A stretch of DNA of 64,000 nucleotides from Rubrivivax gelatinosus. GTDB taxonomy: Bacteria; Pseudomonadota; Gammaproteobacteria; Burkholderiales; Burkholderiaceae_C. The stretch spans positions 372,001 to 436,000 of the forward strand of contig NZ_SLXD01000001.1 in NCBI RefSeq assembly GCF_004340905.1, read 5' to 3'. Under the pieces are notes generated by a model. It was not told the DNA's origin, ran no database searches, and saw nothing but the letters and a program-made list of their open reading frames with translations. Below are positions 23,362-31,993 of the stretch, piece by piece. Position numbers and translations under genes: made by a program. Position 1 is the stretch's first letter. Every line of letters starts with the position of its first letter.

Positions 23362-23404
23362 ATGAAGTTTTCGTTCATTGATGGCCGACTTGTGAACGAT
23401 TCAC
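23362..23404. promoter_or_regulatory. Dyads in the glmS-asnC divergent promoter
   Basis: Two inverted repeats lie in the 137-bp gap: ATGAA (23362-23366) / TTCAT (23374-23378), and GTGAA-CGA-TTCAC (23392-23404). Related TTTTC-TTTCATC sequence follows near 23427. Lrp/AsnC proteins bind degenerate AT-rich dyads of this sort, so these may be autoregulatory sites or may couple the regulator to glmS. Confidence 0.4.
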
Positions 23405-23450
23405 CCACGCGAATGAGGTGCCGACCTTTTCTTTCATCGGAAGAACTACG

Positions 23451-23942
23451 ATGGCATATCCTTTCGCCATGGATCTCGACGCCACCGACTACCGCCTGCT
23501 CGACCTGCTGCAAGACGACGCTTCGCTCTCCAACCAGGCGCTGGCCGAACGTGCCCACACCTCGCCGGCCACGGCGCTGCGGCGCGTGCGCCGGCTGGTC
23601 GATGGCGGTGTCATCGAGCGCCGCGTCGCCCTGCTCTCGCCCGAACGCCTGGGCGCCGGGCTGACGGCGCTGGTGGAGATCACGCTCGACCGCCAGGGCG
23701 CCGAGCACCTCGACGCGTTCGAAGCGCGTGTGGCCGCCGACGCCGCGGTGCAGCAGTGCTACCGCGTCTCGCCGGGGCCGGACTTCGTGCTCGTGGTGCA
23801 TGCCGCCGACATGGCCGGTTACCACGCGCTGGTGCAGCGCCTGTTCACGCAGGACGCCAACGTGCGCAACGTGAAAGCCTTCTTCAGCGTCAAACGCGCC
23901 AAGTTCGACCCGCGGCTGCCGCTGCCGGCGCCGGCACGCTGA
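23451..23942 (+). CDS. Lrp/AsnC-family transcriptional regulator
   Basis: Regulator of 163 residues. The N-terminal winged HTH (about 8-65) reads LDATDYRLLDLLQDDASLSNQALAERAHTSPATALRRVRRL. The C-terminal RAM ligand domain (about 75-150) includes YRVSPGPDFVLVVHAADM. The ATG at 23451 is chosen because GGAAG precedes it by ten bases; MDLDATDY at 23469 is the alternative and has no visible ribosome-binding site. The ligand is unknown, probably an amino acid. Divergent from glmS. Confidence 0.88.
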   Translation: MAYPFAMDLDATDYRLLDLLQDDASLSNQALAERAHTSPATALRRVRRLVDGGVIERRVALLSPERLGAGLTALVEITLDRQGAEHLDAFEARVAADAAVQQCYRVSPGPDFVLVVHAADMAGYHALVQRLFTQDANVRNVKAFFSVKRAKFDPRLPLPAPAR

Positions 23943-24018
23943 GCGCCAAGCACCCGCGGCGCAGCGGACAAAGCACGCTCGCTAGAGTGCGCGCGTCACC
24001 ACCTGTCACCACCGCCCG

Positions 24019-24957
24019 ATGAACACCGCCGACACCCGCGCCGTCCTGACGATCGCCCTGCTCGCCGCCTTCGCCGACGGCCGCAAGCACGAACGCGAGC
24101 GCGAACAGATCCGCCGCATCGCCGAAGGCCTGGCGCACGACGCCGCCGTCGACCTGCCCTCGCTGGTGCAGGACGTGCTGCTCAAGCGCGTGGACGTCGC
24201 CGCTGCCGCCGCGGCGCTGGGCAGCGCCGAGGCACGCCAGCTGGCCTACGAGATGGCGGTGGGCGTCTGCGACGCCGACGGCGCGCAGAGCGATGCCGAA
24301 CGCGCCTTCCTCGCCGACCTGGCGCAGCGCCTGGGGCTGGACGTCGGCGAGGCCGACGCCTACGCCGCGCAGGCCGACACGCTGGCCGCCGAGGCCGTGC
24401 CGGCCAGCGCCGCGCCAGCCGCGGCCGCCGCGGCCGCCCGGCCGGCCGTCGACGAATCCGAGCTCGACCGCGCGATCCTCAACGCCGCCATCCTCAACGG
24501 CGCGCTGGAGCTGCTGCCCGAGTCGCTGTCCACGCTGGCCATCATCCCGCTGCAGATGAAGCTGGTGCACCGCGTCGGCCTGGCCTACGGCTACCCGCTG
24601 GACAGCGGCCACGTGAAGGACTTCCTGGCCACCGCCGGCGTGGGCCTGACCTCGCAATACCTGGAGCAGGCCGGGCGCAAGCTGCTCGGCGGGCTGCTGG
24701 GCAAGGGGCTGTTCGGCGGCCTGGGCAAGCAGGCCGTCAGCTCGGGGCTGAGCTTCGCGACGACCTGGGCGCTGGGCCAGGTCGCCAAGCGCTACTACGC
24801 CGGCGGGCGCACGTTCTCCACCGAGATGCTGCGCAGCACCTACACCGACCTGCTGCAGCAGGCGCGTGGGCTGCAGGCGCAGTACGGCCCGCAGATCCAG
24901 CAGCAGGCGCGCACGCTCGACACCACCAAGGTGATGGCGCTGGTGCGCGGGCGCTGA
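24019..24957 (+). CDS. TerB-like / DUF697 membrane-associated protein
   Basis: Protein of 312 residues. The N-terminal part (about 5-120) is TerB-like, all helical, with AFADGRKHERERE and CDADGAQSDAERAFLADLA, which look like the acidic metal-binding turns of that fold. An Ala-rich linker (about 130-150) leads to a DUF697 domain (about 180-280) with AIIPLQMKLVHRVGLAYGYP and Gly-rich amphipathic or membrane-inserting helices. Cellular role unknown. It stands alone between the AsnC gene and convergent rlmI. Confidence 0.7.
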   Translation: MNTADTRAVLTIALLAAFADGRKHEREREQIRRIAEGLAHDAAVDLPSLVQDVLLKRVDVAAAAAALGSAEARQLAYEMAVGVCDADGAQSDAERAFLADLAQRLGLDVGEADAYAAQADTLAAEAVPASAAPAAAAAAARPAVDESELDRAILNAAILNGALELLPESLSTLAIIPLQMKLVHRVGLAYGYPLDSGHVKDFLATAGVGLTSQYLEQAGRKLLGGLLGKGLFGGLGKQAVSSGLSFATTWALGQVAKRYYAGGRTFSTEMLRSTYTDLLQQARGLQAQYGPQIQQQARTLDTTKVMALVRGR

Positions 24958-24965
24958 ACGCCGCG

Positions 24966-26147
24966 CTACTGCTTGACGATCGCCAGGCCCTTCAGGTACT
25001 CGCCCTCGGGGAAGAACAGCGTCGTCGGGTGGTCGGGCGCACTTTCCAGCCGCGCCAGGATGGCGCCGTCGACGCCGGCGTCCATCGCCGCGCCGGCGAC
25101 GATCTTGTGGAACAGGTCGGCGCTGATGCCGCCCGAGCAGCTGAAGGTCAGCAGCAGGCCACCCGGCTCCAGCAGCTTCAGCGCCAGGCGGTTGATGTCC
25201 TTGTAGGCGCGTGACGCGCGTTCGGCGTGCGCGGCCGTGGGCGCGTACTTGGGCGGGTCCAGCACGATGGCGTCGTAGCTGCGGCCGGCCTTGATCTCGT
25301 CGCGCAGGAACTGGTTGACGTCGGCGTCCTGCGTCTGGCTGCGCGCGCCGTCGAAACCGTTCAGCTCGACGTGGGCACGCACGCGCTCCAGCGCCGGGGC
25401 CGAGGAGTCGATGCTGGTGACGTGGCGGGCACCGCCGGCCAGCGCCGCGACGCTGAAGCCGCCCGTGTAGCTGAAGCAGTTCAGCACCCGGCGTGCGCCC
25501 TGCTGGCGCACCATCTCGGCAAAACGCGCGCGGTTGTCGCGCTGGTCGAGGTAGAAGCCGGTCTTGTGGCCGGTGGCCACGTCCAGCGACAGCTTCCAGC
25601 CGTGTTCGCGGATCGTCAGCTCGGTGCCGCCGCCGCCGCGCAGCCAGCCGGTGACGGGCTCCAGGCCTTCGAGCGAACGCACGCTGGAGTCGGAGCGCTC
25701 GTACAGCCCGCGTGCGCCGGTCTGTGTCATCAGCGCGTCGGCGATCACGTCCTTCCAGCGCACGCTGCCCACCGACAGGAACTGCACCGACAGCAGGTCG
25801 CCGTAACGGTCGACGACCAGGCCCGGCAGGCCGTCGGCTTCGCCGTGCACCAGGCGCACGCCGTCGCTGGCCACCGGCAGGCGCGCACGCAGCGCCAGCG
25901 CACGCGCGATGCGGCGCTCGAAGAAGTCGGCGTCGATGCGCTCGCTGGCTTCGAAGCTCCAGGCGCGCACGCGAATCGTCGAGTTCGGGCTGTAGGCGCC
26001 CCAGGCCAGGAAGCTGCCGTCGGCGGCCTCCACGCGCACGGTCTCGCCGGCGTCGGCCTTGCCCTTCTCGATGCTGCCCTGGAACACCCAGGGGTGGTGG
26101 CGCTGCAGCGAGCGCTCCTTGCCTTCGCGCAGTCTGATCGTTTTCAT
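24966..26147 (-). CDS. rlmI: 23S rRNA cytosine-C5 methyltransferase (RlmI family)
   Basis: SAM-dependent methyltransferase of 393 residues. An N-terminal PUA domain (about 1-75; MKTIRLREGKERSLQRHHPWVF) is followed by an RlmI-like middle domain and a Rossmann methyltransferase with LNCFSYTGGFSVAAL (SAM loop), DSSAPAL and VLDPPKYAPT. The catalytic Cys is expected in FSCSGGIS. In E. coli the product methylates C1962 of 23S rRNA. It lies 35 bp after xerC on the same strand, at the end of the dapF cluster. Confidence 0.88.
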   Translation of the reverse strand: MKTIRLREGKERSLQRHHPWVFQGSIEKGKADAGETVRVEAADGSFLAWGAYSPNSTIRVRAWSFEASERIDADFFERRIARALALRARLPVASDGVRLVHGEADGLPGLVVDRYGDLLSVQFLSVGSVRWKDVIADALMTQTGARGLYERSDSSVRSLEGLEPVTGWLRGGGGTELTIREHGWKLSLDVATGHKTGFYLDQRDNRARFAEMVRQQGARRVLNCFSYTGGFSVAALAGGARHVTSIDSSAPALERVRAHVELNGFDGARSQTQDADVNQFLRDEIKAGRSYDAIVLDPPKYAPTAAHAERASRAYKDINRLALKLLEPGGLLLTFSCSGGISADLFHKIVAGAAMDAGVDGAILARLESAPDHPTTLFFPEGEYLKGLAIVKQ

Positions 26148-26182
26148 GGGCGCGATTGTCGCCGCGCCCGGCCGTGCGGCCT

Positions 26183-27124
26183 TCAGCCGCCTTCGGGCGT
26201 CTTGCGTTTGGCGCGTGGGTGCGCGGCGTCGTAGGCGCGCGCCAGGTGCTGGAAGTCGAGCTGGGTGTAGACCTGGGTCGTCGAGATGCTGGCGTGGCCC
26301 AGCAGCTCCTGCACCGCACGCAGGTCGCCGCTGCTCTGCAGCAGATGGCTGGCGTAGCTGTGGCGCAGCATGTGCGGGTGCACGTGCGTCGGCAGCCCCG
26401 CCTGCAGCGCGATCTGCTTGAGCCGGGCGCGCAAGGCGCCTTGCGACAGGCGCTCGCCGCGCCGGCTGACGAAGAGCGCCGGCTCGCCGGCGGCGGCCAG
26501 CTGCGCCCGCAACGCCAGCCAGGCCGCCAGCGCTTCCAGCGCCTTGGCGCCCACCGGCACGCTGCGGCGTTTGCGGCCCTTGCCCAGCACGTGGGCGCTG
26601 GCGTCGTCGACGTCGATCCAGCCCGCCGCCGTGGCCGAGGGCGCCAGGTCCAGCGCCAGCAGCTCGCCGATGCGCAGCCCGCAGCCGTAGAGCAGTTCGA
26701 CGATGGCGTGGTCGCGCGCCGCCAGGCGGGCGTCGCCGTCTTCGTTCTCGTGTTCGGCCAGCGCCACCGCGTGGTCGACCGACAGCGCCTTGGGCAGCGG
26801 TTTGGGCGCCTTGGGCGCACGCAGGCCGTCGACCGGGTTCGCCGGCACCAGGCCTTCGCGGCCCCACCAGCGGTATAGCCCGCGCCAGGCCGACAGCACC
26901 AGCGCGATGCTGCGCGGCGCCAGGCCGCTGGTGCGCAGCTGCGCCATCCAGCGGCGCACGTGGTGCGGCTGGGCGGCGCGCAGTTCGACGCCGTCGGCGG
27001 CGGCCGAGGCCGCCAGCCGGCCGAGGGCGTCGCGGTACAGCGTCAGCGTGCGCGCCGACAGGCGGCGCTCGACGCTCAGGTGGTCCAGCCAGCGCTGCGC
27101 GTCGTCGGGCAGCGTGGCGTCCAT
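26183..27124 (-). CDS. xerC: Site-specific tyrosine recombinase XerC
   Basis: Recombinase of 313 residues that resolves chromosome dimers at dif together with XerD. The N-terminal SAM-like core-binding domain (about 5-95) includes LSVERRLSARTLTLYRDAL. In the catalytic domain, R is in GCGLRIGELLAL, K in GKGRKRRSVPVG, HxLRH in HPHMLRHSYASHLL, and H/W in LLGHASISTTQVYTQLDF with the nucleophile Tyr. The gene order acyltransferases-dapF-DUF484-xerC supports the housekeeping assignment over a mobile integrase. Eight bases separate it from the DUF484 gene. Confidence 0.95.
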   Translation of the reverse strand: MDATLPDDAQRWLDHLSVERRLSARTLTLYRDALGRLAASAAADGVELRAAQPHHVRRWMAQLRTSGLAPRSIALVLSAWRGLYRWWGREGLVPANPVDGLRAPKAPKPLPKALSVDHAVALAEHENEDGDARLAARDHAIVELLYGCGLRIGELLALDLAPSATAAGWIDVDDASAHVLGKGRKRRSVPVGAKALEALAAWLALRAQLAAAGEPALFVSRRGERLSQGALRARLKQIALQAGLPTHVHPHMLRHSYASHLLQSSGDLRAVQELLGHASISTTQVYTQLDFQHLARAYDAAHPRAKRKTPEGG

Positions 27125-27132
27125 CGTCGGGA

Positions 27133-27798
27133 TCAGGCCGTCAAACGGGACAAGGCTGCGCCCGCGGTGTCGCCGATGCGCACCAGGAACTCGGTGCCCA
27201 TGTCGGCGCTGTAGCGTGTCGGGTCGGGCGAGCCCAGGATCAGCAGGCCGAAGCTGCCGCCCGCCGTACGCAGCGGGATCAAGGCCACCGAGGCGATGGC
27301 GCTGGGCTCGGGCAGCCAGCCGACGGCCTCGAAGCCGGCGTTCACGCCGCAGTAGGGCTGCGACAGGCTGTCGGCGAAGCTCTTCACGTCCTCGCTGACC
27401 GCCTCGCTGAAGCGCTGGCCTTCGTGCGCCGGGGCGACGTTCCACAGCCGCAGCGCCGCCTGCGGGATCATGAACTGGTGCTGCAGCTCGTCGACCAGCA
27501 CCGCGGGCAGCGCGGCGGCGTCGGCGGTGACGAGCAGCGCGCGTGTCCAGCGGTGCAGGCGTTCGGCGATGCCGACGTTCTCCTGGCTGTGCCGGATCAT
27601 CTCGACGATGCGCATCTCCAGGCCCTTGATGCGGTCGCGCAGCATTTCCATCTGCCGCTCCTGCAGCGAGACGGCACGCTGGCCGTGCGGGCTGGTGAGC
27701 TGCACGCTGGACAGCAGCTCGGCGTGGCGCTCGAAGAAGCCGGGCGTGTTGGCCAGGTACTCGGCGATGTCGTTCTCGGTGATGCCCTGGAGGTTCAC
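27133..27798 (-). CDS. DUF484 family protein (GAF-like)
   Basis: Protein of 221 residues, counterpart of E. coli YigA. An N-terminal segment with [22 protein letters not shown] is followed by a coiled coil (about 45-75) and a GAF-like domain to the end. The start is GTG at 27798, whose GTGA overlaps the dapF stop codon by four bases, a classic coupling; an in-frame ATG further upstream lies inside dapF and is rejected. Its function is unknown but the linkage dapF-DUF484-xerC is widely conserved. Confidence 0.88.
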   Translation of the reverse strand: MNLQGITENDIAEYLANTPGFFERHAELLSSVQLTSPHGQRAVSLQERQMEMLRDRIKGLEMRIVEMIRHSQENVGIAERLHRWTRALLVTADAAALPAVLVDELQHQFMIPQAALRLWNVAPAHEGQRFSEAVSEDVKSFADSLSQPYCGVNAGFEAVGWLPEPSAIASVALIPLRTAGGSFGLLILGSPDPTRYSADMGTEFLVRIGDTAGAALSRLTA

Positions 27799-28640
27799 AG
27801 CTCGATTTCTCCTTCGAAGACGGTCACGGCAGGGCCCGTCATCAGCACCGAGGCGCTGTCGTCGGGCCACTCGATCAGCAGGTCGCCACCGCGCGCGTGC
27901 ACCTCGACGCGCCGGTCCAGCCAGCCCAGGCGGATGCCGGCGACGACCGCGGCGCAGGCGCCGCTGCCGCAGGCCAGGGTCTCGCCGGCGTCGCGTTCAT
28001 AGACGCGCAGCCGCACCTCGGCGCGCGACAGCAGCTGCAGGAAGCCGGCGTTGACGCGGCGCGGGAAGCGCGCATGGCTCTCGATGCGCGGGCCGACGGC
28101 GGCCACCGGCGCGCTGTCGACGTCGTCGACGCGCATCACCGCGTGCGGGTTGCCCATCGACAGCACCGCCACCTCGACGCCGGCGTCGGCCAGCGGCCAG
28201 AGCTCGACGCCGTTGACGAGGCGCGGCGTCAGCCCGCTGGCGTCGAAGGGCACACGCGCCAGGTCGAAGACCGGGCGGTTCATGTCCACGCGCACGCGGC
28301 CGTCGGCGGCCAGCGACAGCTCGAGCAGGTTGTTGACGGTCTCGACGCGGATCGTCGTCTTGTCGGTCAGCCCGTGCTCGACGACGTAGCGCACGAAGCA
28401 GCGCGAGCCGTTGCCGCACTGCTCGACCTCGTCGCCGGTGTTGTTGAAGATGCGGTAGCGGAAGTCGACGCCCGGCGTCGCGCTGCGCTCGATGACGAGG
28501 ATCTGGTCGGCGCCGACGCCCAAGCGCCGGTCGCCCAGCCGGCGGATCTGCTCGCGCGACAGCGCCAGCGGCGCGCCGCTGGCGTCGAGCACGACGAAGT
28601 CGTTGCCGGCGCCGTGCATCTTGGTGAAGCGCAGTCGCAT
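27795..28640 (-). CDS. dapF: Diaminopimelate epimerase DapF
   Basis: Cytosolic enzyme of 281 residues that interconverts LL- and meso-diaminopimelate for lysine and peptidoglycan synthesis. The two catalytic cysteines lie in [10 protein letters not shown] and LACGSGACA. The N-terminus [19 protein letters not shown] is the family opening. It overlaps the DUF484 gene by four bases and follows the acyltransferase gene after seven bases, so it is part of the leftward operon that starts near 30390. Confidence 0.97.
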   Translation of the reverse strand: MRLRFTKMHGAGNDFVVLDASGAPLALSREQIRRLGDRRLGVGADQILVIERSATPGVDFRYRIFNNTGDEVEQCGNGSRCFVRYVVEHGLTDKTTIRVETVNNLLELSLAADGRVRVDMNRPVFDLARVPFDASGLTPRLVNGVELWPLADAGVEVAVLSMGNPHAVMRVDDVDSAPVAAVGPRIESHARFPRRVNAGFLQLLSRAEVRLRVYERDAGETLACGSGACAAVVAGIRLGWLDRRVEVHARGGDLLIEWPDDSASVLMTGPAVTVFEGEIEL

Positions 28641-28647
28641 CGCCGGA

Positions 28648-29538
28648 TTATCGCTTCGGGTACAGCTTGGGCTCGCCCTTGGGGCGGGTCTTGAAGCGCT
28701 TGTGCACCCACAGGTACTGCGAGGGGTTGCGCAGGATCTCGCTCTCGATCCACTCGTTCATGCGGCGCGCGTCGGCTTCGGGGTCGCCGGCGGGCCAGTC
28801 GGTGAACGGGGGCAGGAAACGCACGCGGTAGCCGGCGCCGCCGGGCAGGAACTCGGCGACCACCGGCTGCACGATCATCTTCAAGGACGCAGCCATCTTG
28901 GCCGGCGCCATCAGCGTCGCCGCCGGCACGCCGAAGAAGGGCACGAAGACCGCCTCGCGGCGGCCGAAGTCCATGTCGGGCAGGTTGAAGAACGCGGCGC
29001 CGCGCTTGATCGCGCGGATCAGCGGCAGCACGCTCTCGTGGCGCGAGAAGACCTCGCCCTGCTTGAAGCGCAGCCGGCCGGCGCGCATCGCGGCGTCGAA
29101 GGCGGGGATGCTCTGGCGCTGGTAGATCGAGGCCACCCAGCGCTTCTGGAACAGCTGCGTCGCGGCGCCGGCGACGTCCAGCGCCATGAAGTGCGGCACC
29201 AGCCACATCACCGGGCGCTCGCTCTCGTCGGCCAGGTGCACCTCGCCCTCGACGTGGATCAGGCGCTTCAGGCGCTCCGGGCTGGCGTACCAGAGCAGGC
29301 CGCGCTCGATGAGGCTGCGGCCCAGCCAGCCGAAGTGCTCGCGCGCGATGCGCTCGCGCTCGGCGGCCGGCCTGTCGGGGAAACACAGCTCCAGGTTGCG
29401 CAGCGCGATGCGCCGGCGCTGGCCGGCGAAACGGTAGAACAGGGCGCCGAGGCCGCGGCCGAGCGCGGCCTGCACCCCCAGCGGCAGCCAGTGCAGCAGC
29501 CAGACGAGCGCCAGCACGGCGCGGGCGAACAGGTTCAT
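28648..29538 (-). CDS. Lipid A acyltransferase, LpxL/HtrB family (second of two)
   Basis: Inner-membrane acyltransferase of 296 residues that adds a secondary acyl chain to lipid A. A membrane anchor lies at about 6-28. The active-site HX4D motif is VPHFMALD, and [10 protein letters not shown] (about 46-55) and the C-terminal [10 protein letters not shown] are family marks. It overlaps the upstream paralogue by ATGA at 29535-29538, so the two are coupled. Two tandem paralogues suggest that one acts as an LpxL and the other as an LpxM-like enzyme; which is which cannot be told. Confidence 0.9.
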   Translation of the reverse strand: MNLFARAVLALVWLLHWLPLGVQAALGRGLGALFYRFAGQRRRIALRNLELCFPDRPAAERERIAREHFGWLGRSLIERGLLWYASPERLKRLIHVEGEVHLADESERPVMWLVPHFMALDVAGAATQLFQKRWVASIYQRQSIPAFDAAMRAGRLRFKQGEVFSRHESVLPLIRAIKRGAAFFNLPDMDFGRREAVFVPFFGVPAATLMAPAKMAASLKMIVQPVVAEFLPGGAGYRVRFLPPFTDWPAGDPEADARRMNEWIESEILRNPSQYLWVHKRFKTRPKGEPKLYPKR

Positions 29539-30389
29539 GAGGACGCGACGCGACGCGGCGCCTTGTAGCGGTGGTAGCCCCACAGGTACTGCGTGGGCTT
29601 GAGTCGGATGACGGCTTCCATCGAGCGGTTGACGGCGCGCGCGCAGGCTTCGTCGTCGCCGCCTTCGGGCAGCGGCTCGGGCATCGGCATCACGCGCACG
29701 ACGTAGCCCGCGCCCTGCGGCAGGCGCTCGGCCCAGACGATGGCGATCTCGGCGCCGGTCTGCTGCACCAGGCGCGCGGCCAGCGTCATCGTGTAGGCCG
29801 GCTTGCCGAAGAACGGCACCCAGACGCCCTGGCCTTCGGGCGGCACCTGGTCGGGCAGCAGGCCGACGGTCTCGCCCTTCTTCAGTGCGCGCAGCATCTG
29901 GCGCACGCCGGACAGCGTGGCCGGCGCGGTGGCCAGCGCCGGGCGCGCGCGCGCGGTCTCCTCCAGTTCGCGCAGCAGCTGCTTGCGCGCCGGACGGTAG
30001 AGCACGGTGATCGGCTGGCGGGCGCCGAAACGTTCGGCATAGGCCTGCGCGGCGATCTCGAAGCTGCCCATGTGCGGCGTCAGCAGCACCAGGCCCTTGC
30101 CGCGGCCGAGCAGCGACTCCATCAGCTCGGCGCCTTCCCAGCGCACCGGGTCGGCGATCGGCTGCTCGCGCGGGCGCAGCCACAGGCGCGGCACTTCCAT
30201 CACCAGGCGGCCGGCGTCGGCCACCGCTTCGCGGCGTTCGGCCGGCGTCAAACCGGCCAGCGCGGCATTGGCGCCGAGGCGGCGGCGGTAAGTCGGTGAA
30301 AACCAGTAGGCCAGCCAACCGAGAAAAGCGCCCAGGATGTGGAGGAAGCGCAAGGAACGGCGAGATAGCCAGCGAACCAGGAAATGCAT
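29535..30389 (-). CDS. Lipid A acyltransferase, LpxL/HtrB family (first of two)
   Basis: Acyltransferase of 284 residues and first gene of the leftward cluster. It has a hydrophobic N-terminus with FLHILGAFLGWLAYWF (about 18-33), HX4E in LTPHMGSFE, and PDQVPPEGQGVWVPFFGKPAYT, the block near the acceptor site. The C-terminal YLWGYHRYK is typical. The start MHFLVRWLSRR is chosen because the anchor follows directly; a longer frame runs into the metK promoter region. It diverges from metK across a 214-bp gap. Confidence 0.9.
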   Translation of the reverse strand: MHFLVRWLSRRSLRFLHILGAFLGWLAYWFSPTYRRRLGANAALAGLTPAERREAVADAGRLVMEVPRLWLRPREQPIADPVRWEGAELMESLLGRGKGLVLLTPHMGSFEIAAQAYAERFGARQPITVLYRPARKQLLRELEETARARPALATAPATLSGVRQMLRALKKGETVGLLPDQVPPEGQGVWVPFFGKPAYTMTLAARLVQQTGAEIAIVWAERLPQGAGYVVRVMPMPEPLPEGGDDEACARAVNRSMEAVIRLKPTQYLWGYHRYKAPRRVASS

Positions 30390-30444
30390 GCTTGTATGAT
30401 CCGCGCGTCGCCGAGTTAACAGGACAACTTGCGGGGCGACGCGG

Positions 30445-30502
30445 GAGCCGAAGGATACCGAGGCACCGCCGGGCACGACGCCGCTTCGGGTGGTGCTGGC
30501 TC
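30445..30502 (+). other. Possible structured leader of metK
   Basis: In the 214-bp gap before metK, GAGCC (30445-30449) can pair with GGCTC (30498-30502). Within this, GCACCGCC (30463-30470) can pair with GGTGGTGC (30489-30496) with one G-U. Together they make a two-tier stem in the probable metK transcript. It does not match any SAM-binding riboswitch consensus I can recall. The remaining bases up to the AGGAG at 30590 show no further feature. Confidence 0.3.
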
Positions 30503-30603
30503 AACAAATCCGCTAAAGCGTTCGCCGCGGCTCCAGAAGTTATCTGCCCCCGACGATCGCGAAGTCAGGGTTCGACAGACAGATAGACAGGAGCTTTTCA
30601 GCA

Positions 30604-31785
30604 GTGGCGAACGAATTCCTCTTCACCTCCGAGTCCGTCTCCGAAGGCCATCCCGACAAGGTGGCCGACCAGATTTCGGACGCGATCCTCGATGCGATCT
30701 TCAAGCAGGACCCGCGCAGCCGCGTCGCTGCCGAGACCCTGACCAACACCGGCCTCGTGGTGCTGGCCGGCGAGATCACGACCAACGCGCACGTCGACTA
30801 CATCCAGGTCGCACGCGACACGATCAAGCGCATCGGCTACGACAACACCGACTACGGCATCGACTACAAGGGCTGTGCGGTGCTCGTCGCCTACGACAAG
30901 CAGAGCAACGACATCGCCCAGGGCGTGGACCACGCCAGCGACGACCACCTGAACACCGGCGCCGGCGACCAGGGCCTGATGTTCGGCTACGCCTGCGACG
31001 AGACGCCCGAGCTGATGCCCGCGCCGATCTACTACGCGCACCGCCTCGTCGAGCGCCAGGCCGAGCTGCGCAAGAACGGCAAGCTGCCCTTCCTGCGCCC
31101 CGACGCCAAGAGCCAGGTGACGATGCGCTACGTCGACGGCAAGCCGCACTCGATCGACACGGTCGTGCTGTCGACCCAGCACCACCCCGACCAGAGCGAG
31201 ACCGCCACCAAGCTCAAGGCCAGCTTCTACGAGGCGATCATCGAGGAGATCATCAAGCCGGTGCTGCCCAAGGAATGGCTGCAGGACACGCGCTACCTGG
31301 TCAACCCGACCGGCCGTTTCGTCATCGGCGGCCCGCAAGGCGACTGCGGCCTGACCGGCCGCAAGATCATCGTCGACACCTACGGCGGCGCCTGCCCGCA
31401 CGGCGGTGGCGCGTTCTCGGGCAAGGACCCGTCCAAGGTCGACCGCTCGGCCGCCTACGCCGCGCGCTACGTCGCCAAGAACGTGGTCGCCGCCGGCCTG
31501 GCGCGCCAGTGCCAGGTGCAGGTGGCCTACGCCATCGGTGTCGCCAAGCCGATGAACATCACGGTCTACACCGAAGGCACCGGCGTCATCTCCGACGCCG
31601 AGATCGCCAAGCTGGTCGAGACCCACTTCGACCTGCGCCCCAAGGGCATCATCCAGATGCTCGACCTGCTGCGCCCGATCTACGAGAAGACCGCGGCCTA
31701 CGGCCACTTCGGCCGTGAAGAGCCGGAGTTCAGCTGGGAGAGAACCGACAAAGCGGCAGCCCTGCGGGCGGCCGCCGGCCTGTAA
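30604..31785 (+). CDS. metK: S-adenosylmethionine synthetase MetK
   Basis: Cytosolic enzyme of 393 residues that makes SAM from methionine and ATP. Family motifs are [17 protein letters not shown] (about 9-25), [37 protein letters not shown] and a C-terminal [20 protein letters not shown]. The start codon is GTG with AGGAG nine bases upstream. Its last 14 codons ([14 protein letters not shown]) and stop form the left strand of a cloverleaf and are repeated twice downstream. Stop at 31783-31785; the first strong terminator is 275 bp further on, so the repeats are transcribed with metK. With ahcY and metF it serves the methyl cycle. Confidence 0.97.
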   Translation: MANEFLFTSESVSEGHPDKVADQISDAILDAIFKQDPRSRVAAETLTNTGLVVLAGEITTNAHVDYIQVARDTIKRIGYDNTDYGIDYKGCAVLVAYDKQSNDIAQGVDHASDDHLNTGAGDQGLMFGYACDETPELMPAPIYYAHRLVERQAELRKNGKLPFLRPDAKSQVTMRYVDGKPHSIDTVVLSTQHHPDQSETATKLKASFYEAIIEEIIKPVLPKEWLQDTRYLVNPTGRFVIGGPQGDCGLTGRKIIVDTYGGACPHGGGAFSGKDPSKVDRSAAYAARYVAKNVVAAGLARQCQVQVAYAIGVAKPMNITVYTEGTGVISDAEIAKLVETHFDLRPKGIIQMLDLLRPIYEKTAAYGHFGREEPEFSWERTDKAAALRAAAGL

Positions 31786-31816
31786 GGCCGCCGCGCGAAG
31801 CGCGGTGTCGGTTCTC
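31740..31816 (+). repeat. Cloverleaf repeat copy 1 (contains the metK stop codon)
   Basis: A 77-nt element with four stems and only two unpaired junction bases. P1 is GAGAACCGACA (31740-31750) with TGTCGGTTCTC (31806-31816), 11 bp, followed by AA. P2 is 31753-31762 with 31766-31775, ten positions with one A-G mismatch and loop TGC. P3 is CGGCCT (31776-31781) with AGGCCG (31785-31790), loop GTA, enclosing the UAA stop. P4 is CCGCGC-GAA-GCGCGG (31791-31805). The left half codes for the last 14 residues of MetK. I know no named RNA or repeat family with this form. Confidence 0.75.
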
Positions 31817-31819
31817 GGG

Positions 31820-31853
31820 CTTCGCTCATATCGCGCCAGCGATGTGAGCGAAG
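31820..31853 (+). other. 15-bp hairpin with GCCA loop
   Basis: Bases 31820-31834 pair completely with 31839-31853, with one G-U, around the loop GCCA. It sits between cloverleaf copies 1 and 2. The hairpin between copies 2 and 3 has the same loop and the same inner TCGC/GCGA pairs, so the spacers are also related. No U-tract follows, so it is not a standard terminator. Confidence 0.7.
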
Positions 31854-31858
31854 ACCAA

Positions 31859-31933
31859 CGCACGGATAAAGCTGCGGCGCTGCGCGCCGCAGCCGGGCTG
31901 TAAGCCCGCCGCGCGCAGCGCGGTATCCGAGCG
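31859..31933 (+). repeat. Cloverleaf repeat copy 2
   Basis: This copy encodes [18 protein letters not shown] again (31859-31903, TAA at 31901-31903), but in another frame from metK. The same architecture is kept. P1 is CGGATA (31863-31868) with TATCCG (31924-31929), extended by three more pairs after an A-A mismatch, then AA. P2 is GCTGCGGCGC/GCGCCGCAGC, perfect, with loop TGC. P3 is CGGGCT/AGCCCG with loop GTA over the stop. P4 is CCGCGC-GCA-GCGCGG. Against copy 1, 11 of 14 codons differ, all synonymously, and several stem pairs change on both sides. Confidence 0.75.
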
Positions 31934-31944
31934 CCAGCGCAGGC

Positions 31945-31981
31945 TGACTTCGCGCCAGCGAAGTCAAGGGCCGCAAGGCCC
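31945..31981 (+). other. Two hairpins between cloverleaf copies 2 and 3
   Basis: TGACTTCGC-GCCA-GCGAAGTCA (31945-31966) is a perfect 9-bp hairpin. GGGCC-GCAA-GGCCC (31968-31981) is a 5-bp hairpin with a GNRA-type loop. The first shares its GCCA loop and inner stem with the hairpin after copy 1. This stretch is open in the frame of copies 2 and 3 (30 sense codons between the TAA of copy 2 and copy 3). Confidence 0.65.
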
Positions 31982-31993
31982 GGCCGGAGCTTG

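Noticed and set aside
23314..23450. glmS ribozyme upstream of glmS
   Set aside because: Gap is only 137 bp, shared with a divergent gene, and shows none of the ribozyme core; the ribozyme is typical of Gram-positive bacteria.
26183..27124. Tyrosine recombinase as a mobile-element integrase
   Set aside because: Its place behind dapF and DUF484, its length and motifs identify housekeeping XerC; no att-like repeats flank it.
30390..30603. Known SAM or SAH riboswitch upstream of metK
   Set aside because: None of the SAM-I, SAM-II, SAM/SAH or SAH core sequences could be read here, in contrast to the clear SAH aptamer before ahcY.
31740..31816. tRNA or tmRNA-like gene in the 77-nt cloverleaf
   Set aside because: Length and four-stem form resemble tRNA, but P1 is 11 bp, arms follow one another without linkers, the loops are three bases, and there is no anticodon or T-loop motif.
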